Assembly (NCBI RefSeq): GCF_021165955.1 | Contig: NZ_CP088952.1 | Location: 4,712,001 to 4,776,000, forward strand | From: Massilia endophytica | Lineage (GTDB): Bacteria > Pseudomonadota > Gammaproteobacteria > Burkholderiales > Burkholderiaceae_D | DNA length: 64,000 bases | Direction of reading: 5' to 3' | Shown here: positions 8,416 through 17,569 of the stretch, piece by piece | Layout: each line of letters starts with the position of its first letter | Numbering within the stretch: position 1 is the stretch's first letter | The notes under the pieces: generated by a model | Told to the model about the DNA's origin: nothing | The model's input: only the letters and a program-made list of their open reading frames with translations | Databases searched by the model: none | Position numbers and translations under genes: made by a program

Positions 8416-8841
8416 TCAGTGCTTGGTCTGGCGCAGTTTGGCGATGGCTGCCAGCTGGCCGATGGCCGCTGCCAGTTCGGCTTGCGCTTTCGCGTAGTCG
8501 ATGCCCGTCTTGTTGTTCAGCAGATGCTCTTCCGCCAGTTTCTTGGCGGCTTGCGCTTTTGCTTCGTCCAGGTCGTGGCCACGGATCGCGGTGTCGGCCA
8601 GCACCGTCACGGCGTTCGGCTGCACTTCCAGCAGGCCGCCAGCGACGAAGACGAACTCTTCCTCAGCCTGGCCCGGCACCTGGATGCGCACGGCGCCCGG
8701 ACGGATGCGGGTGATCAGCGGGGTGTGCTTGGGATAGATACCCAGCTCGCCCTGTTCGCCCGGCAACGCGACGAAGGTGGCTTCGCCGGAGAAGATCTGC
8801 TCTTCTGCCGACACCACATCAACGTGAATGGTATTTGCCAT
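8416..8841 (-). CDS. atpC: F1Fo ATP synthase subunit epsilon
   Basis: A 141-aa protein beginning MANTIHVDVVSAEEQIFSG. It has the N-terminal beta-sandwich (FVALPGEQGELGIYPKHTPL) and the C-terminal helical hairpin that inhibits the enzyme. An in-frame upstream start would add 17 residues with no family similarity, so I chose 8841. It is the last gene of the atp operon, 51 bp after atpD and just before the shared terminator. It is part of the central stalk. Confidence 0.95.
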   Translation of the reverse strand: MANTIHVDVVSAEEQIFSGEATFVALPGEQGELGIYPKHTPLITRIRPGAVRIQVPGQAEEEFVFVAGGLLEVQPNAVTVLADTAIRGHDLDEAKAQAAKKLAEEHLLNNKTGIDYAKAQAELAAAIGQLAAIAKLRQTKH

Positions 8842-8892
8842 GTGTGTCCTATCGGGGTGACGCGGCCCCGTTGCCGGGGCCGCAGCGCTCAA

Positions 8893-10293
8893 TTAGCCGA
8901 GCTTCTTGGCCTTTTCGATGGCTTCTTCGATCGTGCCCACCATGTAGAACGCTTGTTCCGGCAGGTGATCGAGTTCGCCGGAGGCGATCATCTTGAAGCC
9001 CTTGATCGTGTCCTTCAGCGAAACGTATTTACCTGGGGAGCCGGTAAACACTTCAGCAACGTGGAACGGCTGGGACAGGAAACGCTGCATCTTACGGGCG
9101 CGGGCCACCAGCAGCTTGTCTTCCGGCGCCAGTTCGTCCATGCCCAGAATCGCGATGATGTCGCGCAGTTCCTTGTAGCGCTGCAGGGTGCCCTGCACGG
9201 CGCGCGCGGTGTCGTAGTGCTCCTGGCCCACGACCAGCGGGTCCAGCTGGCGCGAGGTCGAGTCCAGCGGGTCCACGGCAGGGTAGATACCCAGCGCGGC
9301 GATGTCACGCGACAGAACGACGGTCGAGTCCAGGTGGCCGAAGGTGGTCGCTGGCGACGGGTCGGTCAGGTCGTCCGCAGGGACGTACACGGCCTGGATC
9401 GAGGTGATCGAACCGGTCTTGGTGGAGGTGATGCGCTCCTGCAGGCGGCCCATTTCTTCGGCCAGCGTCGGCTGGTAGCCCACGGCGGAAGGCATACGGC
9501 CCAGCAGTGCGGACACTTCGGTACCGGCCAGGGTGAAGCGGTAGATGTTGTCCACGAAGAACAGCACGTCGCGGCCTTCGTCACGGAAGGACTCGGCGAT
9601 GGTCAGGCCGGTCAGCGCCACGCGCAGGCGGTTGCCAGGCGGCTCGTTCATCTGGCCGTACACCATGGCCACTTTCGAGTTGGCCGGGTTTTCCAGGTCC
9701 ACCACTTTGGCGTCGGCCATTTCGTGGTAGAAGTCGTTACCTTCGCGGGTACGCTCGCCAACACCGGCGAACACGGACAGACCCGAGTGCGCTTTAGCGA
9801 TGTTGTTGATCAGTTCCATCATGTTCACGGTCTTGCCCACGCCGGCGCCGCCGAACAGGCCCACCTTACCGCCTTTGGCGAAGGGGCAGACCAGGTCGAT
9901 CACCTTGATGCCGGTTTCCAGCAGGTCCTGCGACGGCGACAGCTCGTCGTAAGCAGGGGCCACGCGGTGGATGGAGGCGATCTGGTCGTGCGCAACGGGA
10001 CCGCACTCGTCGATCGGGTTGCCCAGCACGTCCATAATACGGCCCAGGGTTGCCTTACCCACCGGCACCATGATTGGTTTGCCGGTGTTCTGGATGGTCA
10101 TGCCGCGACGCAGACCGTCGGAGGAGCCCAGTGCAATGGTACGGACCACGCCGTCACCCAACTGCTGCTGCACTTCCAGGGTCAGCTCGGAGCCTTCCAT
10201 TTTCAGCGCGTCAAAAACCTTAGGCATCGCGTTGCGTGGGAACTCCACGTCCACCACAGCGCCGATACACTGAACGATTTTGCCATCAGCCAT
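8893..10293 (-). CDS. atpD: F1Fo ATP synthase subunit beta (catalytic)
   Basis: A 466-aa catalytic subunit. The P-loop GGAGVGKTV is preceded by KGGKVGLF, the catalytic glutamate region GVGERTREGNDF and the Walker B LFFVDNIYRF are present, and ALLGRMPSAVGYQPTL is the classic beta signature. The length is normal and nothing is missing. It hydrolyses or synthesises ATP at three sites of the F1 head on the inner-membrane cytoplasmic side. Confidence 0.98.
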   Translation of the reverse strand: MADGKIVQCIGAVVDVEFPRNAMPKVFDALKMEGSELTLEVQQQLGDGVVRTIALGSSDGLRRGMTIQNTGKPIMVPVGKATLGRIMDVLGNPIDECGPVAHDQIASIHRVAPAYDELSPSQDLLETGIKVIDLVCPFAKGGKVGLFGGAGVGKTVNMMELINNIAKAHSGLSVFAGVGERTREGNDFYHEMADAKVVDLENPANSKVAMVYGQMNEPPGNRLRVALTGLTIAESFRDEGRDVLFFVDNIYRFTLAGTEVSALLGRMPSAVGYQPTLAEEMGRLQERITSTKTGSITSIQAVYVPADDLTDPSPATTFGHLDSTVVLSRDIAALGIYPAVDPLDSTSRQLDPLVVGQEHYDTARAVQGTLQRYKELRDIIAILGMDELAPEDKLLVARARKMQRFLSQPFHVAEVFTGSPGKYVSLKDTIKGFKMIASGELDHLPEQAFYMVGTIEEAIEKAKKLG

Positions 10294-10323
10294 GTTCGTT
10301 CCTTCAAATATAGTTAAATTCGT

Positions 10324-11199
10324 TTAAACCGCAGCCGCACCGGCGACGATTTCGGACAGTTCTTTGGTAATTGCAGCCTGGCGGGTCTTGTTGTAGACCA
10401 GCTTCAGTTCGCCGATCACGTTACCGGCGTTGTCGCTGGCGGCCTTCATGGCCACCATGCGCGCCGATTGCTCGGACGCCAGGTTTTCCGCTACCGACTG
10501 GTACACCAGCGCTTCGACATAACGTTCCAGCAGTTCGTCGATCACGGTCGCAGGGTCCGGTTCGTAGATGTAGTCCCACTGGTGGGCGCCTGCATCGGCC
10601 TTGCGCTTGTCTGCCGTGAGGGGCAGCAGCTGCTCGACCATCGGTTCCTGCTTCATCGTGTTGATGAACTTGGTGTAGCACAGATAGACTGCGTCCAGCT
10701 TGCCTTCCTGGAATTTCTCCAGCATGACTTTCACCGGGCCGATCAGCTTCTCCAGGTGCGGCGTGTCGCCGATCTGGGTGGCCTGCGCAATGACGGGAAC
10801 GCCAATGCGGTTCAGGAAACCGAGACCTTTGTTACCAATAGCGACTGCTTCAATCTTGTTGCCGGCTGCTTCCAGCTCGCGGGTCTTCGACGTCACCATA
10901 CGCAGAACGTTGGTGTTCAGGCCACCGCACAGACCCTTGTCGGTCGTGACGATGATGAAGCCCACTGCCTTGGCTTGCGTGCCCTGGGCATCGGCCAGGA
11001 ACGGGTGCGTGTATTCCGGATTGGCGGCCGCCAGATTCGAGGCGATATTCCGAATCTTGTCACTGTAGGGACGGGCGGCGCGCATGCGATCCTGCGCCTT
11101 GCGCATTTTCGATGCGGCGACCATTTCCATCGCCTTGGTGATCTTCTTCGTATTCTCTACGCTCTTGATCTTGCCACGTATCTCTTTGCCTACTGCCAT
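10324..11199 (-). CDS. atpG: F1Fo ATP synthase subunit gamma
   Basis: A 291-aa subunit, beginning MAVGKEIRGKIKSVENTKKI and ending with the long helix QAAITKELSEIVAGAAAV, the usual rotor coiled coil. The conserved DKGLCGGLN motif is present. It is the rotating shaft linking the c-ring to the beta subunits, and lies between atpA and atpD in the standard order. Confidence 0.97.
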   Translation of the reverse strand: MAVGKEIRGKIKSVENTKKITKAMEMVAASKMRKAQDRMRAARPYSDKIRNIASNLAAANPEYTHPFLADAQGTQAKAVGFIIVTTDKGLCGGLNTNVLRMVTSKTRELEAAGNKIEAVAIGNKGLGFLNRIGVPVIAQATQIGDTPHLEKLIGPVKVMLEKFQEGKLDAVYLCYTKFINTMKQEPMVEQLLPLTADKRKADAGAHQWDYIYEPDPATVIDELLERYVEALVYQSVAENLASEQSARMVAMKAASDNAGNVIGELKLVYNKTRQAAITKELSEIVAGAAAV

Positions 11200-11254
11200 G
11201 AGTCCTTACTCCTTCTGCGCGTGAAGGCGGCCCCTTGCGGAGCCGCCGTGCCGC

Positions 11255-12796
11255 TTAAAATGCGCCGGATTTCTTGAAATCAGCGATGGCGGCGGACAGC
11301 GCAGCTTCGCCGTCTTTGTCCAGTTGCTTGGTTTCTTCGATCTTGGCCAGCAGAGCGGCTTGCTTGGTCTTCAGGTACGAGTGCAGACCGGCTTCGAAGG
11401 CCAGCACCTGCTTGACCGGCACGTCGTCCAGGAAGCCCTTGTTCACGGCGAACAGGGAAGCGCCCATCAGGGAGATCGGCAGCGGCGAGTACTGGGACTG
11501 CTTCAGCAGTTCGGTCACGCGCGCACCGCGGTCCAGCTGCTTGCGGGTCGATTCGTCCAGGTCGGAAGCGAACTGCGCGAACGCAGCCAGTTCACGGTAC
11601 TGCGCCAGGTCGGTACGGATACCGCCGGACAGGTTCTTGATGACCTTGGTCTGCGCCGCACCGCCCACACGCGACACCGAGATACCTGCGTTGATCGCAG
11701 GACGGATGCCGGAGTTGAACAGCGAGGTTTCCAGGAAGATCTGGCCGTCGGTAATCGAGATCACGTTGGTCGGCACGAAGGCGGACACGTCGCCAGCCTG
11801 GGTTTCGATGATCGGCAGTGCGGTCAGCGAACCGGTCTTGCCGGTCACGGCGCCCTTGGTGAAGGCGGACACGTAGTCGGCGTTCACGCGGGCTGCGCGC
11901 TCGAGCAGGCGGCTGTGCAGGTAGAACACGTCGCCCGGGTAGGCTTCGCGGCCCGGCGGACGGCGCAGCAGCAGCGAGATCTGGCGGTAGGCCACGGCCT
12001 GCTTGGACAGGTCGTCGTACACGATCAGCGCGTCTTCGCCGCGGTCGCGGAAGTATTCGCCCATGGTGCAGCCGGAGTAGGCCGAGATGTACTGCATCGC
12101 TGCCGATTCGGAAGCGGAGGCAGCCACCACGATGGTGTACTCCATGGCGCCGTGCTGTTCCAGGGAACGCACGATGTTCTTGATGGTCGATGCCTTCTGG
12201 CCGATGGCGACGTAGATACACGTCATGCCCTGGCCCTTCTGGTTGATGATGGCGTCGACGGCCACGGCGGACTTGCCGGTCTGGCGGTCGCCGATGATCA
12301 GCTCACGCTGGCCACGGCCGATAGGCACCATCGCGTCGATCGACTTCAGGCCGGTCTGCATTGGCTGCGACACGGACTCGCGGGCGATCACGCCCGGAGC
12401 GATCTTTTCGATCGGGGAGGTCAGCTTGGCGTCGACCGGGCCTTTGCCGTCGATCGGCTGGCCCAGGGCGTTGACCACGCGGCCGCGCAGTTCAGGACCG
12501 ACCGGCACTTCCAGGATGCGGCCCGTGCACTTCACGGTGTCGCCTTCGGAGATGTGCTCGTAGGCGCCCAGAATCACGGCGCCGACGGAGTCGCGCTCCA
12601 GGTTCATGGCCAGGCCAAAGGTATTGCCTGGGAATTCCAGCATCTCGCCTTGCATCACATCGGACAGACCGTGAATGCGGCAGATACCGTCGGCAACGGA
12701 GATCACCGTGCCTTGATTGCGCACTTCAGCGCCGCCTTCAATGCCTTGGATCCGGCTCTTGATCAGCTCGCTGATTTCAGATGGGTTGAGTTGCAT
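11255..12796 (-). CDS. atpA: F1Fo ATP synthase subunit alpha
   Basis: A 513-aa non-catalytic nucleotide-binding subunit. It has a P-loop GDRQTGKSAVAVD, the ALPIIETQAGDVSAFVPTNV block and the alpha signature PAINAGISVSRVGGAAQ. The N-terminus MQLNPSEISELIKSRIQGIE is complete. The neighbours are atpH upstream and atpG downstream. Confidence 0.98.
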   Translation of the reverse strand: MQLNPSEISELIKSRIQGIEGGAEVRNQGTVISVADGICRIHGLSDVMQGEMLEFPGNTFGLAMNLERDSVGAVILGAYEHISEGDTVKCTGRILEVPVGPELRGRVVNALGQPIDGKGPVDAKLTSPIEKIAPGVIARESVSQPMQTGLKSIDAMVPIGRGQRELIIGDRQTGKSAVAVDAIINQKGQGMTCIYVAIGQKASTIKNIVRSLEQHGAMEYTIVVAASASESAAMQYISAYSGCTMGEYFRDRGEDALIVYDDLSKQAVAYRQISLLLRRPPGREAYPGDVFYLHSRLLERAARVNADYVSAFTKGAVTGKTGSLTALPIIETQAGDVSAFVPTNVISITDGQIFLETSLFNSGIRPAINAGISVSRVGGAAQTKVIKNLSGGIRTDLAQYRELAAFAQFASDLDESTRKQLDRGARVTELLKQSQYSPLPISLMGASLFAVNKGFLDDVPVKQVLAFEAGLHSYLKTKQAALLAKIEETKQLDKDGEAALSAAIADFKKSGAF

Positions 12797-12856
12797 ACTA
12801 ACTCCTAATTGTTTTCTCTCAGCTTGCGCGAGGTCTATTGGGTCTGCCGCTGTGGC

Positions 12857-13390
12857 TTACGCTGCCAGCGCAACACGCATCTGTTGCAGGCGGGCGCGCA
12901 CCGAAGTGTCCAGCACTTCATCACCAACCACGACGCGCACACCACCGATCAGCGAAGGATCCACCGTGACGCTCGGGTTGAGCTTGCGGCTGAATTTCTT
13001 TTCCAGCGTCTGGACCAGCTGCGCGGTCTGCGCGGCGTCCATCTCGAAAGCGCTCGTGATCTCGGCATCCGCCGCACCTTCCTGGCTGTTTTTCAGCGCA
13101 TGGAATTGGGCGCCGATTTCCGGCAGCAGTTCGATGCGGCCGTTGGCGATCAGCATCGAGAGGAAATTCTTCGCTTCCGCATTGAGCGGCGATTTCAGCA
13201 GAGCCTGGATGGCGGCAGCAACATCGCTGTCCGACACCTTCGGATTGCGGGCGTATGCCAGCACCTCGGCATGGCTGCCGACCTGGGTCAGTTCATCGAC
13301 CAGGTCGGACCACTGCGCGAGGTTGCCAGCCTGGGCAACGCGGAAGAGGGCTTCCGCGTAGGGACGGGCGACGGTTGCGAGTTCAGCCAT
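12857..13390 (-). CDS. atpH: F1Fo ATP synthase subunit delta
   Basis: A 177-aa OSCP/delta subunit starting MAELATVARPYAEALF, the conserved opening. The C-terminal part has the typical VDPSLIGGVRVVVGDEVLDTS. It connects the peripheral b-subunit stalk to the top of the F1 head. It starts 2 bp after atpF ends, indicating tight coupling. Confidence 0.96.
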   Translation of the reverse strand: MAELATVARPYAEALFRVAQAGNLAQWSDLVDELTQVGSHAEVLAYARNPKVSDSDVAAAIQALLKSPLNAEAKNFLSMLIANGRIELLPEIGAQFHALKNSQEGAADAEITSAFEMDAAQTAQLVQTLEKKFSRKLNPSVTVDPSLIGGVRVVVGDEVLDTSVRARLQQMRVALAA

Positions 13391-13392
13391 GA

Positions 13393-13863
13393 TTACAGCT
13401 CGGTCGCGAGGCGGGCCAGCAGGTCGGCGTGGGCCGACGCGTTGACTTCGCGCTTCAGGATTTGCTCGGCGCCCTTCACAGCCAGGTCGGCCACCTGGGC
13501 GCGCAGTTGCTCGCGGGCCTGGGTGATCTGCTGGTCGGCTTCGGCCTTGGCTTGCGCAATGATGCGGTCCGCTTCGGCTTTGGCATTGGCCTTGATTTCT
13601 TCAGCGATCAGCTGAGCGCGCTTTTCGGCATCGGCAACGCGCGAAGCAGCTTCGTCGCGTGCGGAGGACAGGGCCTCGGCGGCGCGCTTTTCAGCCGCTG
13701 CCATGGAAGCCTGGCCCTGGTCGGCCGCAGCCAGACCATCCGCAATACGCTTGGCACGCTCATCCAGCGCGCTATTCAGCGCCGGGAATACGAACTTCAT
13801 CGAGAACCAGACGAGCACCGCGAAGGTGATCATCTGACCGATGAGAGACATATTGATGTTCAT
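13393..13863 (-). CDS. atpF: F1Fo ATP synthase subunit b
   Basis: A 156-aa protein with one N-terminal membrane helix (MNINMSLIGQMITFAVLVW) and a long, highly charged Ala-rich coiled coil (residues about 30-135). It forms the dimeric peripheral stalk. It lies between atpE and atpH. Confidence 0.96.
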   Translation of the reverse strand: MNINMSLIGQMITFAVLVWFSMKFVFPALNSALDERAKRIADGLAAADQGQASMAAAEKRAAEALSSARDEAASRVADAEKRAQLIAEEIKANAKAEADRIIAQAKAEADQQITQAREQLRAQVADLAVKGAEQILKREVNASAHADLLARLATEL

Positions 13864-13901
13864 ACCTTGCTCCTAAAAAGTTTCCCCAGTTGGAGCGTGA
13901 A

Positions 13902-14183
13902 TTACTGTGCAGCAGCAGCGGCCAGGGCGGTCAGGAACGGGTTGTTGAAGGTGAACAGCAGAGCAACACCAACGCCGATCATCGAGATCGCGTCCAGCAG
14001 ACCAGCGATAACGAACAGCTTGGTTTGCAGTTGTGGCATCAGTTCAGGCTGACGTGCCGAAGCTTCCAGGAACTTGCCGCCCAGAATAGCGAAGCCGAGT
14101 GCGGTACCGATGGCGCCCAGGCCGATGATGATAGCCACAGCCAGAACGGTCATGCTTTGTACTTGTGCGATCAGAGCTTGCAT
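13902..14183 (-). CDS. atpE: F1Fo ATP synthase subunit c
   Basis: A 93-aa proteolipid with two membrane helices joined by the polar loop ASARQPELMPQL. The ion-carrying carboxylate is Asp64 in GLLDAISMIG, as in proton-driven enzymes; the glutamine/serine set of sodium-driven rings is not seen. Multiple copies form the rotor ring. Confidence 0.97.
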   Translation of the reverse strand: MQALIAQVQSMTVLAVAIIIGLGAIGTALGFAILGGKFLEASARQPELMPQLQTKLFVIAGLLDAISMIGVGVALLFTFNNPFLTALAAAAAQ

Positions 14184-14250
14184 TTGAGATTTCTCCTAAG
14201 ATTTAAAAAGAACTACAGATACCAAATTTGAAAAACGAGTATTACGAAAA

Positions 14251-15054
14251 TTAGTGCTTCTCAACCGCGAGGCTAAGGTACACAACCGTCAGGGCCATGA
14301 AGACGAAGGCCTGCAGCGTCACAATCAGGATGTGGAAGATTGCCCATGGACCACCCAGCAGCCACTGTGCCCACCATGGCAGCAGCGCGATCAGGATGAA
14401 AATCAGTTCGCCGGCGTACATGTTGCCGAACAGTCGCAGCGACAGCGAGATCGGCTTGGCCAGCAGTTCCAGCATCTGGAAGATGAAGTTGACGGGGGCC
14501 AGCAGGATGATGCCGACGGTGCCGTGCGCGTGGAAGGGGGCGGTGAACAGCTCCTTGCCCCAGCCGCCGACGCCCTTGGCCTTGATCGAGAAGCCGATGA
14601 TGCACAGCAGAACGCCGATGGACATGCCGAAGGTGTGGTTCACGTCGGCGGTCGGCACGACGCGCAGGTTGTACACGCCGAAGAACTCCAGCACGCGCGG
14701 CAGCAGGTCAACCGGCAGGAAGTCCATGGCGTTCATCAGCCAGACCCAGACGAAGATGGTGACGGCCAGCGGGGCGATCACGGCGCTCTTGGCGTGGAAG
14801 GCGGAATTGACGGTGTCGTTCACCAGTTCCATGATCCACTCGACGAAGTTCTGCAGCTTGCCCGGCACGCCAGGGGTGGCGCGCTTGGCGGCCATGTAGA
14901 ACAGGCCCAGGAACACGAAGCCCAGGACCAGGGAGATCCAGAAAGTGTCCAGGTTGAACGTCTTGTTCGCGTCGGACAGGTGCGTCAGGTGGTGCTGAAT
15001 GTACTCCGTGGCGTTCGCCGGGGCTGCGTGGCCCGTTCCGTGTTCAGTGGTCAT
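14251..15054 (-). CDS. atpB: F1Fo ATP synthase subunit a
   Basis: A 267-aa membrane subunit with five to six helices. The essential arginine lies in the conserved PISLSLRLFGNMYAGE helix, which faces the c-ring carboxylate. It supplies the two proton half-channels. The N-terminus carries a His-rich stretch (HGTGHAAPANATEYIQHH), common in this order. Confidence 0.97.
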   Translation of the reverse strand: MTTEHGTGHAAPANATEYIQHHLTHLSDANKTFNLDTFWISLVLGFVFLGLFYMAAKRATPGVPGKLQNFVEWIMELVNDTVNSAFHAKSAVIAPLAVTIFVWVWLMNAMDFLPVDLLPRVLEFFGVYNLRVVPTADVNHTFGMSIGVLLCIIGFSIKAKGVGGWGKELFTAPFHAHGTVGIILLAPVNFIFQMLELLAKPISLSLRLFGNMYAGELIFILIALLPWWAQWLLGGPWAIFHILIVTLQAFVFMALTVVYLSLAVEKH

Positions 15055-15116
15055 AGTGATGATTTAAGATTTGTTGCCCTTACCCGCCAGCTGCAGCGGG
15101 CTCGAACCGGTGATTT

Positions 15117-15485
15117 TTAAACTGCGAGCAATGCCGACCAGTACGCCAGGGTCGTCACCGCGAAACCTATGATCAGCCACATCCAGGCGGCTGACTGAAA
15201 CAGCAGCAGCGTGACAATAAACAGCGCTGCTGTGATAAACATCTTCACCATCTCGGCCTTGAAATGCGACCGGAAGGCCTGTTTGGCGTCCCGGCTGCCC
15301 CCTGCCACGATCATCGCGTACGCCAGGCTGCCGGCCACCGCGATGAGGCCGCCCACGGCGGCAGACCAGCCTTTTTCCACCCCGGCGAAATACGCGACGA
15401 GGGCCGAAAACAGGACGGCGATTGTGAATTGCAGGGCGACGACTCGAAAAACTGGCCGGGCGATACTTTGCGTAGAATCACTCAC
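15117..15485 (-). CDS. atpI: ATP synthase protein I
   Basis: A 122-aa four-helix membrane protein at the head of the atp operon, the usual place of AtpI, which helps assemble the c-ring. Sequence similarity within AtpI is low, so position and hydropathy are the main evidence. It starts about 45 bp downstream of a good sigma-70 promoter. Confidence 0.85.
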   Translation of the reverse strand: MSDSTQSIARPVFRVVALQFTIAVLFSALVAYFAGVEKGWSAAVGGLIAVAGSLAYAMIVAGGSRDAKQAFRSHFKAEMVKMFITAALFIVTLLLFQSAAWMWLIIGFAVTTLAYWSALLAV

Positions 15486-15528
15486 TTGCCAACTTCCCAG
15501 AGATAGCCTATGGACCCAAAGACACGGG

Positions 15529-15558
15529 ATTATAGGGGTTTTTTCTGAGCTCCGTCAA
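15529..15558 (-). promoter_or_regulatory. sigma-70-type promoter of the atp operon
   Basis: On the minus strand TTGACG (15558-15553) is followed after 18 bp by TATAAT (15534-15529), a near-consensus -35/-10 pair, in the parB-atpI gap. It reads toward atpI. This suggests the ATP synthase operon has its own strong promoter, separate from parAB read-through. Confidence 0.75.
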
Positions 15559-15649
15559 ACATGGTGCACCGCAGCAGAGCAAATCGAGCAACATTGCCTT
15601 GCAATTTGTGACATAAGGACATGCATCGCACCAAAAAGGTGCGGCGCAT

Positions 15650-16540
15650 TCAACCACGCAGCCGCGCCAGGACGCCTTCGAGAATGTCCAGATCGGCGAA
15701 ATCGATGATCATCTGGCCGCGGCCCTTGGCGCCCATCTTGAACACGACCGGCGTGGCCAGGGTGTCGGACAGCTCTTCCTCCAGGCGCAGGATGTCGCCC
15801 GATTTCTCGCGCGCCTTGGCCTCGCCCTTGCTGCTCTGCTCCTCCAGTTGCTTCGCGACCAACTTCTCGGTCTCGCGCACGGAGAGCCGCTTGGCCACCA
15901 CCTGGTTGGCCAGGGTGATCTGGGTAGCCGCGTCCACGGCCAGCAGGGCGCGGGCATGGCCCATGTCGATATCGCCCGCCATCAGCATGGTCTGGACCGG
16001 GCTTGCCAGGTTCATCAGGCGCAGCAGGTTGGACACGGCGCTGCGGGAACGGCCCACCGCGTTGGCGGCCTGCTCGTGGGTGAAGCTGAAGTCCGTGATC
16101 AGCCGGTGAATACCTTGCGCCTCTTCCAGCGGATTCAAGTCCTCGCGCTGGATATTTTCGATCAGGGCCATGGCGGCGGCGGCCGTGTCGTCCACGTCGC
16201 GCACCAGCACGGGCACCTGCTCCAGGCCCGCGATCTGGGCCGCGCGGAAGCGGCGCTCGCCCGCGATGATCTCGTACTTCGTCTTGCCGCTCGCCTTGTC
16301 CACGCCCACGGGGCGCACAAGGATGGGCTGCATGATGCCCTGGCTCTTGATGGAGGCGGCCAGCTCCGTGAGGCTGACCTCGTCCATGCGGGTACGGGGC
16401 TGGTACTTGCCCGCCTGCATCAGGGAGACCGGCAGTTCGTTCGGAGCGCCCTGCACTGCCTGGATTTCGTTCTTGTCGCCATCGCCGCCCAGCAGCGCTT
16501 CGAGGCCGCGACCGAGGCCTTTCATTTTTTTCGTAGCCAT
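15650..16540 (-). CDS. parB: chromosome-partitioning protein ParB
   Basis: A 296-aa centromere-binding CTPase. It opens MATKKMKGLGRGLEALLG, the ParA-stimulating N-terminus, then carries the CTP-binding GERRFRAAQIAGL box, the central helix-turn-helix (FTHEQAANAVGRSRSAVSNLLRLM) that binds parS, and a C-terminal dimerisation domain. The start at 16540 is chosen because further upstream the frame reads into a palindromic repeat. Its targets are probably the two sites at 20231-20283. Confidence 0.95.
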   Translation of the reverse strand: MATKKMKGLGRGLEALLGGDGDKNEIQAVQGAPNELPVSLMQAGKYQPRTRMDEVSLTELAASIKSQGIMQPILVRPVGVDKASGKTKYEIIAGERRFRAAQIAGLEQVPVLVRDVDDTAAAAMALIENIQREDLNPLEEAQGIHRLITDFSFTHEQAANAVGRSRSAVSNLLRLMNLASPVQTMLMAGDIDMGHARALLAVDAATQITLANQVVAKRLSVRETEKLVAKQLEEQSSKGEAKAREKSGDILRLEEELSDTLATPVVFKMGAKGRGQMIIDFADLDILEGVLARLRG

Positions 16541-16555
16541 AATTTCGTTATCAGA

Positions 16556-16691
16556 GGGGACAGACCCCGGATGGTGACTCGCCGTCCGCGTCTGTCCCCG
16601 AAAGCCCAGTCCGCCACCGAGCACAGTCAGCTGACCATGTTCGGTGGCGGACTCTGACACCGGGGACGGACCCCATACGGGGTCCGTCCCC
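16556..16691. repeat. compound palindromic (REP-like) element between parA and parB
   Basis: Three nested or adjacent inverted repeats fill the intergenic region. (1) GGGGACAGAC (16556-16565) pairs with GTCTGTCCCC (16590-16599). (2) AGTCCGCCACCGA (16608-16620) pairs with TCGGTGGCGGACT (16641-16653), with GTCAGCTGAC, itself a palindrome, in the loop. (3) GGGGACGGACCCC (16662-16674) pairs perfectly with GGGGTCCGTCCCC (16679-16691) around ATAC. The GGGGAC(A/G)GACCCC motif is the type dispersed in Oxalobacteraceae genomes. It separates two normally adjacent genes. Confidence 0.8.
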
Positions 16692-16698
16692 TGCGCCA

Positions 16699-17469
16699 TT
16701 ACATCTTTTTAATTCGCTTGACCATCTCGGCGCCGAACTCGATATACGCCTGCGCGCCCTTGGAGCTCGGGTCGAAAGTCACGCCCGGCATGCCGTAGGA
16801 AGGCGCTTCTGCCAGCCGCACGTTGCGCGGAATGATCGTCTTGAACACCTTGTCGCCGAAGTGCTGCTCCAGCTGCGCGGACACCTGCTGCGACAGCGTC
16901 ATGCGCGGATCGAACATCACGCGCAGCAGGCCGATGATCTTCAGGTCCGGATTCAGGTTCGCATGCACCTTCTTGATGGTGTTCACCAGGTCGGACAGGC
17001 CTTCCAGCGCGTAGTACTCGCACTGCATGGGAATGATCACGCCATGGGCCGCGCACAGGCCGTTCAGGGTCAGCATCGACAGGGCCGGGGGACAGTCGAT
17101 CAGCACGAAGTCGTAGTCCTTGTCCACGGCGGCCAGCGCGTCCTTCAGGCGGCGCTCGCGGTTGTCCAGTTCCACCATCTCCACTTCCGCGCCCGCCAGT
17201 TCGCGGTTGGATGGCAGCACGTCGAAGCGTCCCGCCTCCGAGCGCTGGCGCGCCGTGCCGATGTCGGCGGAACCGAGCAGCACTTCATAGGTGGAGGCGG
17301 TAAGCCCCGCCTTGTTGATGCCCGCACCCATGGTGGCATTGCCCTGGGGGTCCAGGTCCACCAGCAGCACGCGCTGGTTCAGCTTGGCCAGTCCTGCGGA
17401 GAGGTTGACGGTCGTGGTGGTCTTGCCCACCCCGCCCTTCTGATTTGCGACGCAAAAAATTTTCGCCAT
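16699..17469 (-). CDS. parA: chromosome-partitioning ATPase ParA
   Basis: A 256-aa deviant-Walker ATPase: MAKIFCVANQKGGVGKTTT carries the signature lysine pair, and VDLDPQGNATMG and FVLIDCPPALSML are the switch regions. It forms an ATP-dependent nucleoid gradient that pulls ParB-parS complexes apart. I chose the start at 17469, since upstream codons translate an AT-rich operator array and not protein. It lies between rsmG and parB as in most proteobacteria. Confidence 0.95.
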   Translation of the reverse strand: MAKIFCVANQKGGVGKTTTTVNLSAGLAKLNQRVLLVDLDPQGNATMGAGINKAGLTASTYEVLLGSADIGTARQRSEAGRFDVLPSNRELAGAEVEMVELDNRERRLKDALAAVDKDYDFVLIDCPPALSMLTLNGLCAAHGVIIPMQCEYYALEGLSDLVNTIKKVHANLNPDLKIIGLLRVMFDPRMTLSQQVSAQLEQHFGDKVFKTIIPRNVRLAEAPSYGMPGVTFDPSSKGAQAYIEFGAEMVKRIKKM

Positions 17470-17490
17470 GAATATTCTAGTTATTGAACT

Positions 17491-17562
17491 ATACCGTTTA
17501 TACGGTATAAATATTTTATTCTGTTTATACAATATAAACGTTATATACCGTTTATACGGTAT
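17491..17562. promoter_or_regulatory. repeated palindromic operator array upstream of parA
   Basis: Two exact 18-bp copies of ATACCGTTTATACGGTAT (17491-17508 and 17545-17562), each with 6-bp inverted arms ATACCG/CGGTAT, are set 54 bp apart, about five helical turns. Between them GTTTATA-CAA-TATAAAC forms a third inverted repeat. The tract is very AT-rich in a GC-rich genome and occupies the whole parA promoter region. It looks like a binding site for a dimeric regulator on one face of DNA; which protein binds is unknown. Confidence 0.7.
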
Positions 17563-17569
17563 ATACGAT

